Assembly: GCA_963707275.1 (NCBI GenBank)
Contig: CAVPPH010000008.1
Coordinates: 112,744 to 176,743, forward strand
Length of the DNA stretch: 64,000 nucleotides
Direction: 5' to 3'
Origin: JACKBK01 sp963707275
GTDB lineage: Bacteria > Chloroflexota > Anaerolineae > JAAEKA01
In this document: one piece after another, positions 29,877 to 39,100 of the stretch
Layout of the letters: every line of letters starts with the position of its first letter
Position numbering within the stretch: the stretch's first letter is position 1
Program-made: the position numbers and the translations under genes
Notes under the pieces: model-generated
The model's input: only the letters and a program-made list of their open reading frames with translations
Database searches by the model: none
What the model was told of the DNA's origin: nothing

Positions 29877-30831
29877 CTATGCGTGCGCGGTCTGCGCGTT
29901 GGCGACCATCCAGACCTGCTCGCCAGCTGGCCGGGCGCCGTTCAGCGGACGCGGCTCCAGCAGTGCCAGCAGGGCTGCCCACTCCTCGTCCTTCATCGCG
30001 AAGGCGTGCTCGTCGGTGGGGAACTGTCCGGCGATGACTTCGTCTCGATAGCTTTCCAGCGCTTCGACGATCGGACCGTGAAGCTGGGCGTACTGCTTGA
30101 CGAACTTGGGCGTGAAGCGGTCGAACAGGCCGAGCAGGTCGTGGATCACCAGCACCTGGCCGTCGCAGCCCGCGCCCGCGCCGATGCCGATGGTGGGAAT
30201 GTCCAGCTTGCTGCTGATCAGCCCGGCCAGTTGCGCGGGCACAGCTTCCAGCACGATGCTGAAGCAGCCGGCCTCTTGCAGGATCAGCGCGTCCTCGACC
30301 AGCCGCTGGGCCGCTTCGGCCGTCTTGCCCTGGACGACGAAGCCGCCGAACTGGGAGACGCTCTGCGGCGTCAGGCCGATGTGGCCCATGACCGGGATGC
30401 CGGCGCTGCTGATGGCGCGCACGGCGTCAGCCCGCTCGCGGCCGCCCTCCAGCTTGACCGCATCCATGCCGGCCTCCTGCAGGAAGCGGCCGGCGTTGCG
30501 CACCGCCTCCTCGGTGGAAACCTGGTAGGACATGAAGGGCATGTCGCCGATCAGCAGCGGGGAGCGCGCGCCGCGCGCCACCGCCTTGCAGTGGTGCAGC
30601 ATGTCGGCCATGGTGACGGGCAGGGTGGTCTCGTAGCCCAGCACGACCATGCCCAGCGAGTCGCCCACCAGCAGCGCGTCGATGCCGGCCTGCTCCACGA
30701 CCGTTGCGGTCATGTAGTCGTAGGCCGTCAGCATGGTGATGCGTTCGCCGGCTAGCTTTTTCTGACGAAAGGTGCGCGTGGTGACTTTCTTACGCGCGGG
30801 ACGTAGAAGAAACAGGACTTGTGGTAGACAC
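29877..30831 (-). CDS. panB: 3-methyl-2-oxobutanoate hydroxymethyltransferase (PanB), N-terminal frameshift
   Basis: PanB makes ketopantoate from alpha-ketoisovalerate and methylene-tetrahydrofolate. LTAYDYMTATVVEQAGID, LVGDSLGMVVLGYETTLPVT, the metal-site GDMPFMSYQ, VKLEGG and HIGLTPQS are all present. The ATG at 30734 would lack the usual first 25-30 residues. A GTG at 30831 with a strong aaggagg 6 bases upstream starts MSTTSPVSSTSRA, and one extra base at about 30790 (before a TAA) connects this to KKVTTRTFRQKKLAGERITM. I therefore take 30831 as the true start. It is the first gene of the panB-panE-panC-coaX-panD operon. Confidence 0.94.
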
Positions 30832-30886
30832 GGTACCCTCCTTGGGTGTGGTAGAGTCCGCTAACGCGGTCTTCGGTTTTCGACCT

Positions 30887-30988
30887 GTTGGTAATGCCGG
30901 GCGGGCGGCCACTGCCTGGCATCCCGGTCGCTGTGCGATCCAGGCGCCGCTGCAAGCTGATCCACCACGCTTGATCCGCATTACCAAC
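30887..30988 (-). ncRNA. Structured 5' leader RNA of the pan operon (candidate riboswitch-like element)
   Basis: On the transcript strand GTTGGTAATGC (30988-30978) pairs perfectly with GCATTACCAAC (30897-30887), closing a 102-base domain. Inside it are AAGC/GCTT, and a nested stem made of GCGGC/GCCGC, GCCTGG/CCAGGC and TCGC/GCGA with loop ACA. The domain starts almost exactly at the expected transcription start and ends about 45 bases before the panB ribosome-binding site. Structured leaders upstream of pantothenate genes (the pan RNA motif) are known in several phyla including Chloroflexi; whether this one matches that class I cannot verify. Confidence 0.6.
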
Positions 30989-30991
30989 CAT

Positions 30992-30997
30992 ATTATA
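30992..30997 (-). promoter_or_regulatory. -10 element of the pan operon promoter
   Basis: A perfect TATAAT preceded by GTG on the minus strand, with no convincing -35 hexamer at 16-18 bases. It would start transcription at about 30985, at the first base-paired arm of the leader RNA. The remaining gap to 31143 shows nothing else. Confidence 0.6.
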
Positions 30998-31143
30998 CAC
31001 CAGAAATGCCCCCAATACTGTTAAATTGCATTCCAGTTGCATATGAGTTTGCAAACATGCTTGAGCATCCCGCCCCGGCGTGTGGTAGAATATCGGGGTC
31101 ACACAACCACAGTTGCATCTGAACGGGTAACAAATCGAAGAAG

Positions 31144-31950
31144 ATGTCGTCAATTACTGATCAGAGCTACTTGCTCAAAAGCCAATATCGTGACTCGTCC
31201 AACCTCGACGCGCGCATTGCAGTCCATCGGCGGTTCAGCAGCAACCAGACCGGCTGGTTTCGCTGGTACTTCGACCATTTGACGCTAATGCCGCCGGTCG
31301 CGCGCGTGCTGGATCTGGGCTGCGGGCCGGCGCGCCTGTGGTGCGACCAGATCGGGCGCGTGTCGAAGACCTGGAAGATCACCCTGGCCGACCTGTCGCC
31401 CGGCATGATCGATCAGGCGCGGGCCAACCTGGTGGCGGCCGGCGCGATAAATGACCGTCGTTTCGTCTTCCGCACCGCCGACGCACAGAGACTGCCCTTC
31501 GAAGACAACACCTTCGACGTGGTGCTGGCCAACCACATGCTTTACCACGTGCCCGACATCCCGCAAGCGCTGCAGGAAATACGGCGCGTCCTGCGTCCTG
31601 GCGGCAGGTTCTACGCCGCCACCAACGGCGACGGGCACATGGCGAAGCTGCATGACCTGCTCGCGCCTTTTACCGATGGCGCGCCGCCACCGCCCGGCCC
31701 GGAGCGGCGCTTCGGCCTGGAGAACGGCGAAGTGCAACTGGCGCGCTGGTTCACCCGCGTCGAGCGGCCGACTACCCCGACAGCCTGGAGATCAGCGAGG
31801 CGGAGCCGCTGGTTGCGTACGTGCTCTCGACCGGTGGCATGCTCTGGATGCCCAGCAGCGAGCCGTCAGCCGGGGAACTGGCACGCCACTTCGAGGCCCC
31901 TGGCCGCGGCGTCTCCATTGAAAGGGGTTCTCGCCGAAGCTGCCGCGCGA
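31144..31950 (+). pseudogene. Class I SAM-dependent methyltransferase, frameshifted paralogue of 15545
   Basis: The protein begins MSSITDQSYLLKSQYRDSSN and follows the 15545 gene closely: VLDLGCGPARLW, ITLADLSPGMIDQA, LPFEDNTFDVVLANHMLYHV and LRPGGRFYAATNG. Near 31770 the frame shifts by one missing base (continuation DSLEISEAEPLVAYVLST, GGMLW), and the last part after RHFEA is no longer alignable with the paralogue. The end coordinate is approximate because the damaged tail merges with the next gene. It may be a true pseudogene or another error-affected sequence. Confidence 0.75.
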
Positions 31951-32447
31951 GGACGCCGACGGCGACGTCGTCACTGCGTCCGGTGGTTAACAGCGACCTG
32001 CCGGTGTTCTTCGAGCAGCAACTGGACTGGGACGCGCACCACATGGCGGCGGTTTCCGCCCACCACCCTGCTGATCGAAGGACTTTCAACAACCTCTGGT
32101 CGATGTGGATCATTAAACCATCGATGGTGTTGCGCACCATTCTGGCCGGAGGGCAGATCGCCGGCTATGTCGTGTGCACCCACTGGTTCAGGGAGATCCA
32201 TCGTGTCAGCTACTGGTTGGGACGCGAGTTCTGGGGACGTGGGATCGCTACACAGGCACTGGCCCTGCTCCTGACCGAAGTGGAGAGGCGGCCACTGTAC
32301 GCACACGCTGCCGTGGACAACTTTGGTTCCCAGCGCGTGCTGGAGAAGTGTGGATTCAAAATCACGGGCAAACACATCAACTATTCGGCAGTGCGTGGCG
32401 ATTTGTTCGACGAGTTTGAAATGCGACTGGACCTGCCCGCTGCGTGA
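31950..32447 (+). CDS. GNAT family N-acetyltransferase (RimJ/RimL type), start uncertain
   Basis: From about LRPVVNSDLPVFFEQQLDWD to the stop at 32447 the sequence has the GNAT fold signature: the acetyl-CoA pyrophosphate loop WGRGIATQAL, preceded by REIHRVSYWLG and followed by AAVDNFGSQRVLEKCGFKI, as in RimJ/RimL-like enzymes that acetylate protein N-termini or small amines. The N-terminal part is disturbed (a KLPREDADGDVVT segment lies in a neighbouring frame), so the start is not settled. Its 3' end overlaps the end of the convergent surface-protein gene by 67 bases. Confidence 0.78.
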   Translation, partial: RTPTATSSLRPVVNSDLPVFFEQQLDWDAHHMAAVSAHHPADRRTFNNLWSMWIIKPSMVLRTILAGGQIAGYVVCTHWFREIHRVSYWLGREFWGRGIATQALALLLTEVERRPLYAHAAVDNFGSQRVLEKCGFKITGKHINYSAVRGDLFDEFEMRLDLPAA

Positions 32448-33748
32448 AGGTGTTCGCCATCACTTGGACCAGCAAAGAGATCCTCTTGCGAGAAACGTCC
32501 GAAGCGGGCGGCTAACGCCCCGATTGCCGCCGCGATCAGCAGAGCCAACAGCGCTGCAGCACCAATCTGCAGTGCCCAGTTTCCTGACAAGGTCGACGAC
32601 ACCTCAAACCGCGACAGTCCCACTGCTGTAGGAAGGCGATTAGTCGCTAGTCGAAGCTCCTGGTGCCCTTCACCGAAGCACGTGTAGCTGATGTAGACCG
32701 CTCCCAGACTATCCACGCCGATCGAAGTGTGAGTCCTAAAGGAATCCTGGCCTGAGTTATCTACGACTTCTGCATGCCAGTCGGCGGCATCCCGGTAAAC
32801 GTATTTCAGTATGCGACTGCCGTCGTCGCTGTAGCTGATGCGGAGTTGGTCATCACTGCCTCGGACCGGAGCAGGCGCGACAGCGAGATCCAGGTGTTCA
32901 ACCTCACGGGGAGCGGCGGCAACGGTCTCGACATGCCAACCGAGACCATCCTTGAACGCGTGATTCAGGCTTGCGCTCGAATAGTCGTAGTAGGCCACGT
33001 GAGGAATATCTTCATCATCAAAAGCCAGAGACACTCCGCCCACCACTTCGCCCTCATCGATCACCTCGGAATGCCAGCCACCAGTGTCACGGTAGGCGTG
33101 GTCCAGCCGAAAGTTGGACTGGTAGGCAATATGTGGATTGCTATCCGCGTCGATATCTAGCGCCGCGCGGGAGACCTGTTGGGGGGAGACTTTCTCATGA
33201 TGCCATCCTTGAGCGTCACGATATGCATACATCAGACCACCATCAATGGGATCCGTATCCGGAATGTAGTAGACCACGCATGGAACTCCCCCTGGTCCCA
33301 GTGAAAGCGACGGATAGCTGATGATGTACTGATAGTATAGTCTTATGGTTTCGGAATGCCATCCATTGTTATCTTTGAACATGTACCTCAGCGTGCTCCT
33401 CAGGCGCTCCAGGTCCCAGGTCGTATAGACGATGTGGGGTAGATCGCTCTGATCCAGGGCCAGTGAGCTTGTTCTGATGCCTCCGGAAGCGACAGCCTCG
33501 AACTGCCAGTCGTTGCCAAGGCGATAGGCATACTTCAGGGCATCGCTCAACAAATCCCGGTAGGTGACGTGAGGGTTGCCATCTCCGTCTACCGCCAGGG
33601 AACTGCCTATTGCATGGGTGTCCACCGTTTCTATCGTCCAGCCAGCAGGCACCTGATGGGTTACGAATTCGGGCTGAACTAAGCCTACTTGTGACACCAG
33701 CAGTGCGCTGATGAGTGCATGAATCGTGATCCAGCGTTGCACGGTCAT
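32381..33748 (-). CDS. Secreted repeat protein with C-terminal membrane anchor (array gene 6)
   Basis: ATG 33748 overlaps the stop of the preceding gene (ATGA), so translation is coupled. A signal peptide (QRWITIHALISALLVSQVGL) leads into seven or so repeats of about 55 residues built on LALD-x-GDPHIAYxD, LxYAYRD, GWHxEVVD. The C-terminus reads TNRLPTAVGLSRFEV, then a membrane helix (IGAAALLALLIAAAIGALAA) and a short basic tail, so the protein is probably held at the cell surface. I do not recognise an enzyme domain. The repeats suggest a beta-propeller-like fold for binding. The last ORF codons overlap the convergent GNAT gene. Confidence 0.8.
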   Translation of the reverse strand: MTVQRWITIHALISALLVSQVGLVQPEFVTHQVPAGWTIETVDTHAIGSSLAVDGDGNPHVTYRDLLSDALKYAYRLGNDWQFEAVASGGIRTSSLALDQSDLPHIVYTTWDLERLRSTLRYMFKDNNGWHSETIRLYYQYIISYPSLSLGPGGVPCVVYYIPDTDPIDGGLMYAYRDAQGWHHEKVSPQQVSRAALDIDADSNPHIAYQSNFRLDHAYRDTGGWHSEVIDEGEVVGGVSLAFDDEDIPHVAYYDYSSASLNHAFKDGLGWHVETVAAAPREVEHLDLAVAPAPVRGSDDQLRISYSDDGSRILKYVYRDAADWHAEVVDNSGQDSFRTHTSIGVDSLGAVYISYTCFGEGHQELRLATNRLPTAVGLSRFEVSSTLSGNWALQIGAAALLALLIAAAIGALAARFGRFSQEDLFAGPSDGEHLHAAGRSSRISNSSNKSPRTAE

Positions 33749-36132
33749 ATCGGCGTGTCTCCTGGACCGAAGTCTCGTCCAAAGCGAAGCAGGATTAGCA
33801 TGAACGCGGAGACTGCAATACCAAGCGCGATACCCACCAAATCCTTCTGAGATTCTGGCTCGGCTGCTGCTGCATCGAATTCGCTCAACTGGACTTGTGA
33901 AGATGACAACTCTCCCCACAATGCAATGTTGCTGGACGGGATTCCGTCAGCGAAGTTGAAACGACCGCCGACAAAGATCGACTCGCTATGCACTATGGCC
34001 AGGGCTCTCACGGAAGTGCTGCCTGCGTCGCCGCTCAGACCACCAGCTAGCGGATACCAGTAGGCGCCATCCCAGCGAGCGATATGGTTAGCGGGTATGC
34101 CATCAGCAGTGGAAAACCGTCCCCCGACATACAGTGCTCCGTCTGGGCCGTACACGAGGTCATTGACGCCTCCGTTCATCCCGGCTCCTAACGCCTGCCA
34201 GGACACACCATCCCAGCAGGCAATGTTGCTGGCCGGAACCTCACCGGCGCTGGTGAAAATACCTCCTGCACAGAGGGTGTCATCTGGTCCCAATGCCAGA
34301 GCAGAGACAGAAGGCGAATTGTAGTTCGGAATTCCGTTCACTCCGCTGCCTAGCGGATGCCAAGTGGCCCCGTTCCAGCGTGCAATGTAGTTAGCTTCTG
34401 ATCCGCCGGCCATGGTAAACTGCCCGCCGGCGTATAGTGAGCCGTCCGTCGCAATCTTCAGAACGTGCACCACTCCATCCATTCCGTCTCCGAGCGGATG
34501 CCAGTCGCTCCCATCCCAGCGGGCTATGCGGTTGACCGTGATTCCACCGGCAGTGGTGAAGCTACCCCCCGCATAAAGTGTACCATCCGGCGCAACTGTC
34601 AACGCGTAGACGTATCCGTTCATGCCGTTACCCAGAGGATGCCATGCTGTCCCATCCCAGCGGGCGATGCAATTGACCACGACTCCACCAGCATGAGCAA
34701 ACTCGCCTCCTGCGTACACGGAGACATCCGGACCAACGGCCAGGGCATTTACGCCTCGATCCATTCCGTCCCCTAAGGAATTCCATTGAGAACCATCCCA
34801 GGTGGCCACATAGTTGGCGATCGTGCCACCAGCCTGCGTAAACCCGCCTCCAGCAAACATCGCGTCGGGCCCCACTGCCAGGGCTACGACAGTCCAATTC
34901 GTTCCATTGCCTCCACCAAGGGAATGCCATTGAGATGCATGCCAGCGGGCTATGCGGCGGGCCGGTATGCCGTCAGCCGTAGCAAATCTGCCACCCGCAT
35001 AGAGCGTTCCATCCGGATCCGATACCAAGGAATGAACACGATAGTCCATTCCTCCGCCCACAGCGTACCACACTGTTCCGTCCCAAAGGGCGATTCTGTT
35101 GGCAGGCATCCCACCGGCCGTGGTGAAATCTCCGCTAGCATAGAGTCTGCCGTCCAGATCTGCCATTAGAGCATATACGCCGTAATCCGTGCCGCCGCCC
35201 AGGGATAGCCACCGCGTTCCATCCCAGCTGGCAATATGGTTGACCATTATTTCACCTGCCATGGAAAAGTTGCCACCAGCGTAGAGCATACCATCCTGCC
35301 CCATCGCAAGTGCCCGAACGTAGCCATTCATCCCGCTGCCCAAGGACAGCCACTCTGTTCCGTCCCAGCGAGCGATGTAGTTGACTGCAACCTCACCGGC
35401 TCTCGTGAACTTACCACCAGCGTAGACTGAGCCATCCGACCCCACGGCGAGGGATAGAACCTCCTCAGACAGACCGCTGCCCAGGGGATACCAGTCTGCG
35501 CCATCCCACCGGGCGATGTTAATGATCTCAGCGTTGCCGGGATCATAGATTTCATAGAAAATTCCGCCTGCGTAGAGCGACCCGTCGGGTCCAAATGCTA
35601 ATGCGTTGACAGTACCAAACGAGAATCCACTGCCCAAGGAGTGCCATTGGTTGCCATCCCAGCGGGCGATGTTTCTAGCAGTCATACCGCCAGCACCTCG
35701 AAAATTGCCTGCAGCATAGACGGAACCTTCAGGCCCTACAACCAAAGCCCTGACACCAAAGTCGTCTGGATTGCCGCCGCTCAATCCTTGGTTCATGGAA
35801 TCCCATTGGGAACCATCCCACCGGGCGATGTAGCTGGCCAAAATGGGGCCGGCCGTTGTGAACGTGCCGCCTGCGTAGACTGAGCCATCAGTGCCAACAG
35901 CGAGAGCGTCAACGCTACCGTTAGTTCCGGGCAGGTTGAAACCGCTTGCCCAACCACCGTCCTGTGGCGATGCCGCGAACATCCGGCCGGCATTTTCGAC
36001 GATCAGCATGGAGCCGCTAGAGGTATGAGATTCCGCAGCGACTGGCGGCGCAACTGGCTCGTCCAAGGCCATGCCTGGAGCAAGCAGTGCGAGGAAAAGA
36101 ACAGCGGTTATGGCAAAACGTTGCATGGTCAT
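33745..36132 (-). CDS. Surface protein with 14 tandem WDG-type repeats and C-terminal anchor (array gene 5)
   Basis: MTMQRFAITAVLFLALLAPGM is a signal peptide. Then come thirteen full and one partial repeat of about 46-50 residues with consensus NxIARWDGSxWHPLGSGMNG, VxALAVGPDGSLYAGG, FTTAGG. These look like Kelch/NHL-like blades of one or two beta-propellers. A membrane helix (LVGIALGIAVSAFMLILL) and a short tail close the protein. About 795 residues. Internal repeats are well conserved, suggesting recent expansion or homogenisation. Its first 60 codons and its leader are duplicated at 40014-40306. No catalytic motif is seen. Confidence 0.82.
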   Translation of the reverse strand: MTMQRFAITAVLFLALLAPGMALDEPVAPPVAAESHTSSGSMLIVENAGRMFAASPQDGGWASGFNLPGTNGSVDALAVGTDGSVYAGGTFTTAGPILASYIARWDGSQWDSMNQGLSGGNPDDFGVRALVVGPEGSVYAAGNFRGAGGMTARNIARWDGNQWHSLGSGFSFGTVNALAFGPDGSLYAGGIFYEIYDPGNAEIINIARWDGADWYPLGSGLSEEVLSLAVGSDGSVYAGGKFTRAGEVAVNYIARWDGTEWLSLGSGMNGYVRALAMGQDGMLYAGGNFSMAGEIMVNHIASWDGTRWLSLGGGTDYGVYALMADLDGRLYASGDFTTAGGMPANRIALWDGTVWYAVGGGMDYRVHSLVSDPDGTLYAGGRFATADGIPARRIARWHASQWHSLGGGNGTNWTVVALAVGPDAMFAGGGFTQAGGTIANYVATWDGSQWNSLGDGMDRGVNALAVGPDVSVYAGGEFAHAGGVVVNCIARWDGTAWHPLGNGMNGYVYALTVAPDGTLYAGGSFTTAGGITVNRIARWDGSDWHPLGDGMDGVVHVLKIATDGSLYAGGQFTMAGGSEANYIARWNGATWHPLGSGVNGIPNYNSPSVSALALGPDDTLCAGGIFTSAGEVPASNIACWDGVSWQALGAGMNGGVNDLVYGPDGALYVGGRFSTADGIPANHIARWDGAYWYPLAGGLSGDAGSTSVRALAIVHSESIFVGGRFNFADGIPSSNIALWGELSSSQVQLSEFDAAAAEPESQKDLVGIALGIAVSAFMLILLRFGRDFGPGDTPI

Positions 36133-36187
36133 GTTCGGTTTCCTTTCCCCGACTTGTGCCGCTACATACCGGCACAAGCCGAGTCTT

Positions 36188-39100
36188 CTAGCGACTGACG
36201 ACCAGCGGCAGGTAGCGCATGTACATTAGAGGCGTCGCCGTCGTCGTGGCCGTGGCCGTTGAAGTCAGTGAGGGCCTTAGTGTGGGCGTGCCAGTCGGTG
36301 TCAGCGTGATGGTTTCCGAAGCTGTTGGCGTCACAGATTGCGTTTTCGTCGGTGTGGCCGTGGTGGTTGGCGTGGCAGTCGGCTCGGCGCTTGTGTTGTA
36401 ACTCAGCAGCAGCCGGGCGGACTGGCTCGGATTGATGTCAAAGGCGCGCCAGGAGACGTAGCGCCGGCTAGTTGCAGTCGGGTCGATGAGGATGGCCAGG
36501 CTGTTGCCCGGCTGCCAATCGGGCTGGGCGACGAGTTCCTCGATCAGCGCCGAGATGTCGGGCGAATTTACCACGCCACCCAGCGTGCTGGTGATGGTCC
36601 AGGGCACACGGGCGACCGTGCGGCGGCGCAATTGAGGCTGCCAGCCGTCGGGTCGGAAATCGCCAGCGTTGCCCTGAAGGTCGCCCGCCAACATCACCGC
36701 CACCGGTGTGCCGTCCTGATAGTGCCATTCAAGCCGCAGGCTAGCGTTGCTGATGGTTGCGTTGCGCGGGATGCGAAGGTCCCGGAAGAGGAAGCCGACC
36801 GCGTAAGGCGCCGCGCCGTCCAATCGTGCACCCATGCGCACCACGTTTGCATCGAAGAGGAACTCCTGCGTGTCCAGCCGGACATAGGCGTCATCCATGC
36901 AGTGACCAATTTGCTGATCAACTGTACCATTGGCCGTTGGTGTGCCAGTGTAGGGCGGCCGGGGTGTAGGGGTGGCCCAACAGCCGCCAGGTTCGGTCGC
37001 GCTGAAACGGCCGATAAACCCGTTCTGTCCGGCGAACCATGCCTGGCCCGCTGTAAGCGCGTGCATATCCACCAGGTTGTAGTCGCTAAACGAAGCGTGA
37101 GACCAGGTTACGCCGCCATCCTTGGTGTACCACACCAGTCCCTCCTCGCCCGCGACCCAGCCTTCGTTGGCGTTGAGAAAGTCCACCACTTTGAAGCCTG
37201 GGACGAAAAAGGTTTGCGTGACCAACACGTTCTGCCAAGTAGCGCCGCCGTCGCTGGTACGCTGTAACGAATCGTAGTTCATCACGTCACGCAGCACGCG
37301 CCAGCCGTGCTGCGCGTCGATGAAATCGACAAAGCTGTAGAGAGAAGCGGTTGTGTCCACGGCTGTCCAGTTCAAGCCACCGTCGCTGGTGCGCAGCAGC
37401 AGTCTGCGTCCCACCACCCAACCGTGGTCGGCATCGACGAACACCACCTGTGACAGATGGCTCTCGCAGCGCCATGGCACACTCCCCGTTAGTAGCGGCG
37501 TCCAGGTTTGCCCGCCGTCTGTGGTGCGGTAGATCTGCTCGTCGTAGTCAGCACAGCCGGCAACGATCTGGTTGGACTGGGCCACCATCCAGCCGCGGGT
37601 TGCATCGACAAAGTCCAGATCGCGCGCCTCCCGCAAACCGACCAGGCTGATCGAAGCCCAAGTGATGCCGCCGTCGACGCTGTGCTGCAATAGCGTGTCA
37701 GACAGCGCCCAGACGCGCTGGTCGTCCACTGCGTCAACCGCTCTGGCGCCTGTCGTGCCGGGCATATCAGCCCAGTAGCCGCCCGGACCAGTCATTCGCA
37801 TTACACGGCTTCCGGTGGCAGCCCAGCCGACGCTGGTCGTGCCCATGTGCATGCTCCCAGCGTCGCCTGCCACGTAGGGCAGTTGCTGCCAGCTTGCTCC
37901 GTTGTCAAGGGATCGTCGCAAGCCGGCCGCATAGATCCAGACCTGACCAGAGGGCGGCGCGGCCAGTGCGGTCACCTCTGCGGTCGCGCCCGCGGCGAGC
38001 AAGGACCAGGTGGCGCCGCCGTTCACGGTGCGCAGCACGACGCCGTTTTCACCGGCTGCGAAGCCTCGTTCGTCGTTGCTAAACTGGACGCGTCGCAGGT
38101 TGCTGGTCACAGGCGAGGTTACTGGCGTCCAGTTTGTCCCGCCGTTGGTGCTGCGGCTGATCTGGCCAGTCTGCCCAACCGTCCACAGCCGCGTGCCGTC
38201 AGAACTGGCCCAAATTGCTTCACTGCCAGCCGGTAACAGGCTGACTTCGCTCCATGTAACGCCGCCATCTGCTGTGCGAAGCAAGGCAAGGCTACCAGTG
38301 TCCGTCGGACCTGCCGCAAAACCGTCGGTCGGGTTAACGAAGCGCACGATCGAGTATAGGTAGCGACTGGTGGTGAAAGCCTGCCAATTTTGTCCACCGT
38401 CCACGGTTCGATAGATGGTTTCGCCGTTGGAGGACAGCCAGCCGTGCTGGCTGTCGAGGAACCAGAGAAACGACCCCCGAAAAGTCGTGGCCTGGTCAGG
38501 AACAGCCTCCGCAGTGGCAGTGGATGATGCATCACAAGGCGAAACATATTGGTCGGTCCACGTCTCTCCACCATCGCCGGTGTGGGCAATAAATAGGCCG
38601 TGGCAGATGTCATAGCGTACCCGGCTGCCGACGATCCATCCTTGAAGGGGATTGACAAAGTAGACCTGCCCAACACTGCGGGGATGACCAAGGTCGCCGT
38701 TATCGTAGACTTGCTCCCAACTCACGCCGCCATCCACGGTGCGATAGAGCTTGCCGCCGGGAGAAAATACATCTGAACGCATCCCCACCGCCCAACCGTG
38801 GTTGGCGTCGACAAAGAAGAAACCGCGGTCTGGGGTTGCCAGGCGTTGGGTCAGCCAATAGCCGCCCGCGAAATCGCTGGGGGCCGCGGCATAGATCAGC
38901 CCTTCCTGATTGTAGTAACCGTCGAAATAGCCAAAGCACGCGATGTGCGGGTAGCCCAGGTCATCAAGCGCCAGTGAACCGAACGGCCCGCATTCTGCGC
39001 CGTCAACTTGCTGCCAGCCCTCGGCGGTGCGCTGCCAGAACTCGCCTTTGACTATCATGGCGGCCTGACCAGACGCCGTGCGCGCCATGGAGAGGGTCAG

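Noticed and set aside
30788..30794. Programmed +1 frameshift at the TAA in panB
   Set aside because: The shift next to a stop codon looks like release-factor-type recoding, but the other shifts in the window are not at stops and share no motif, so an inserted base is the simpler explanation.
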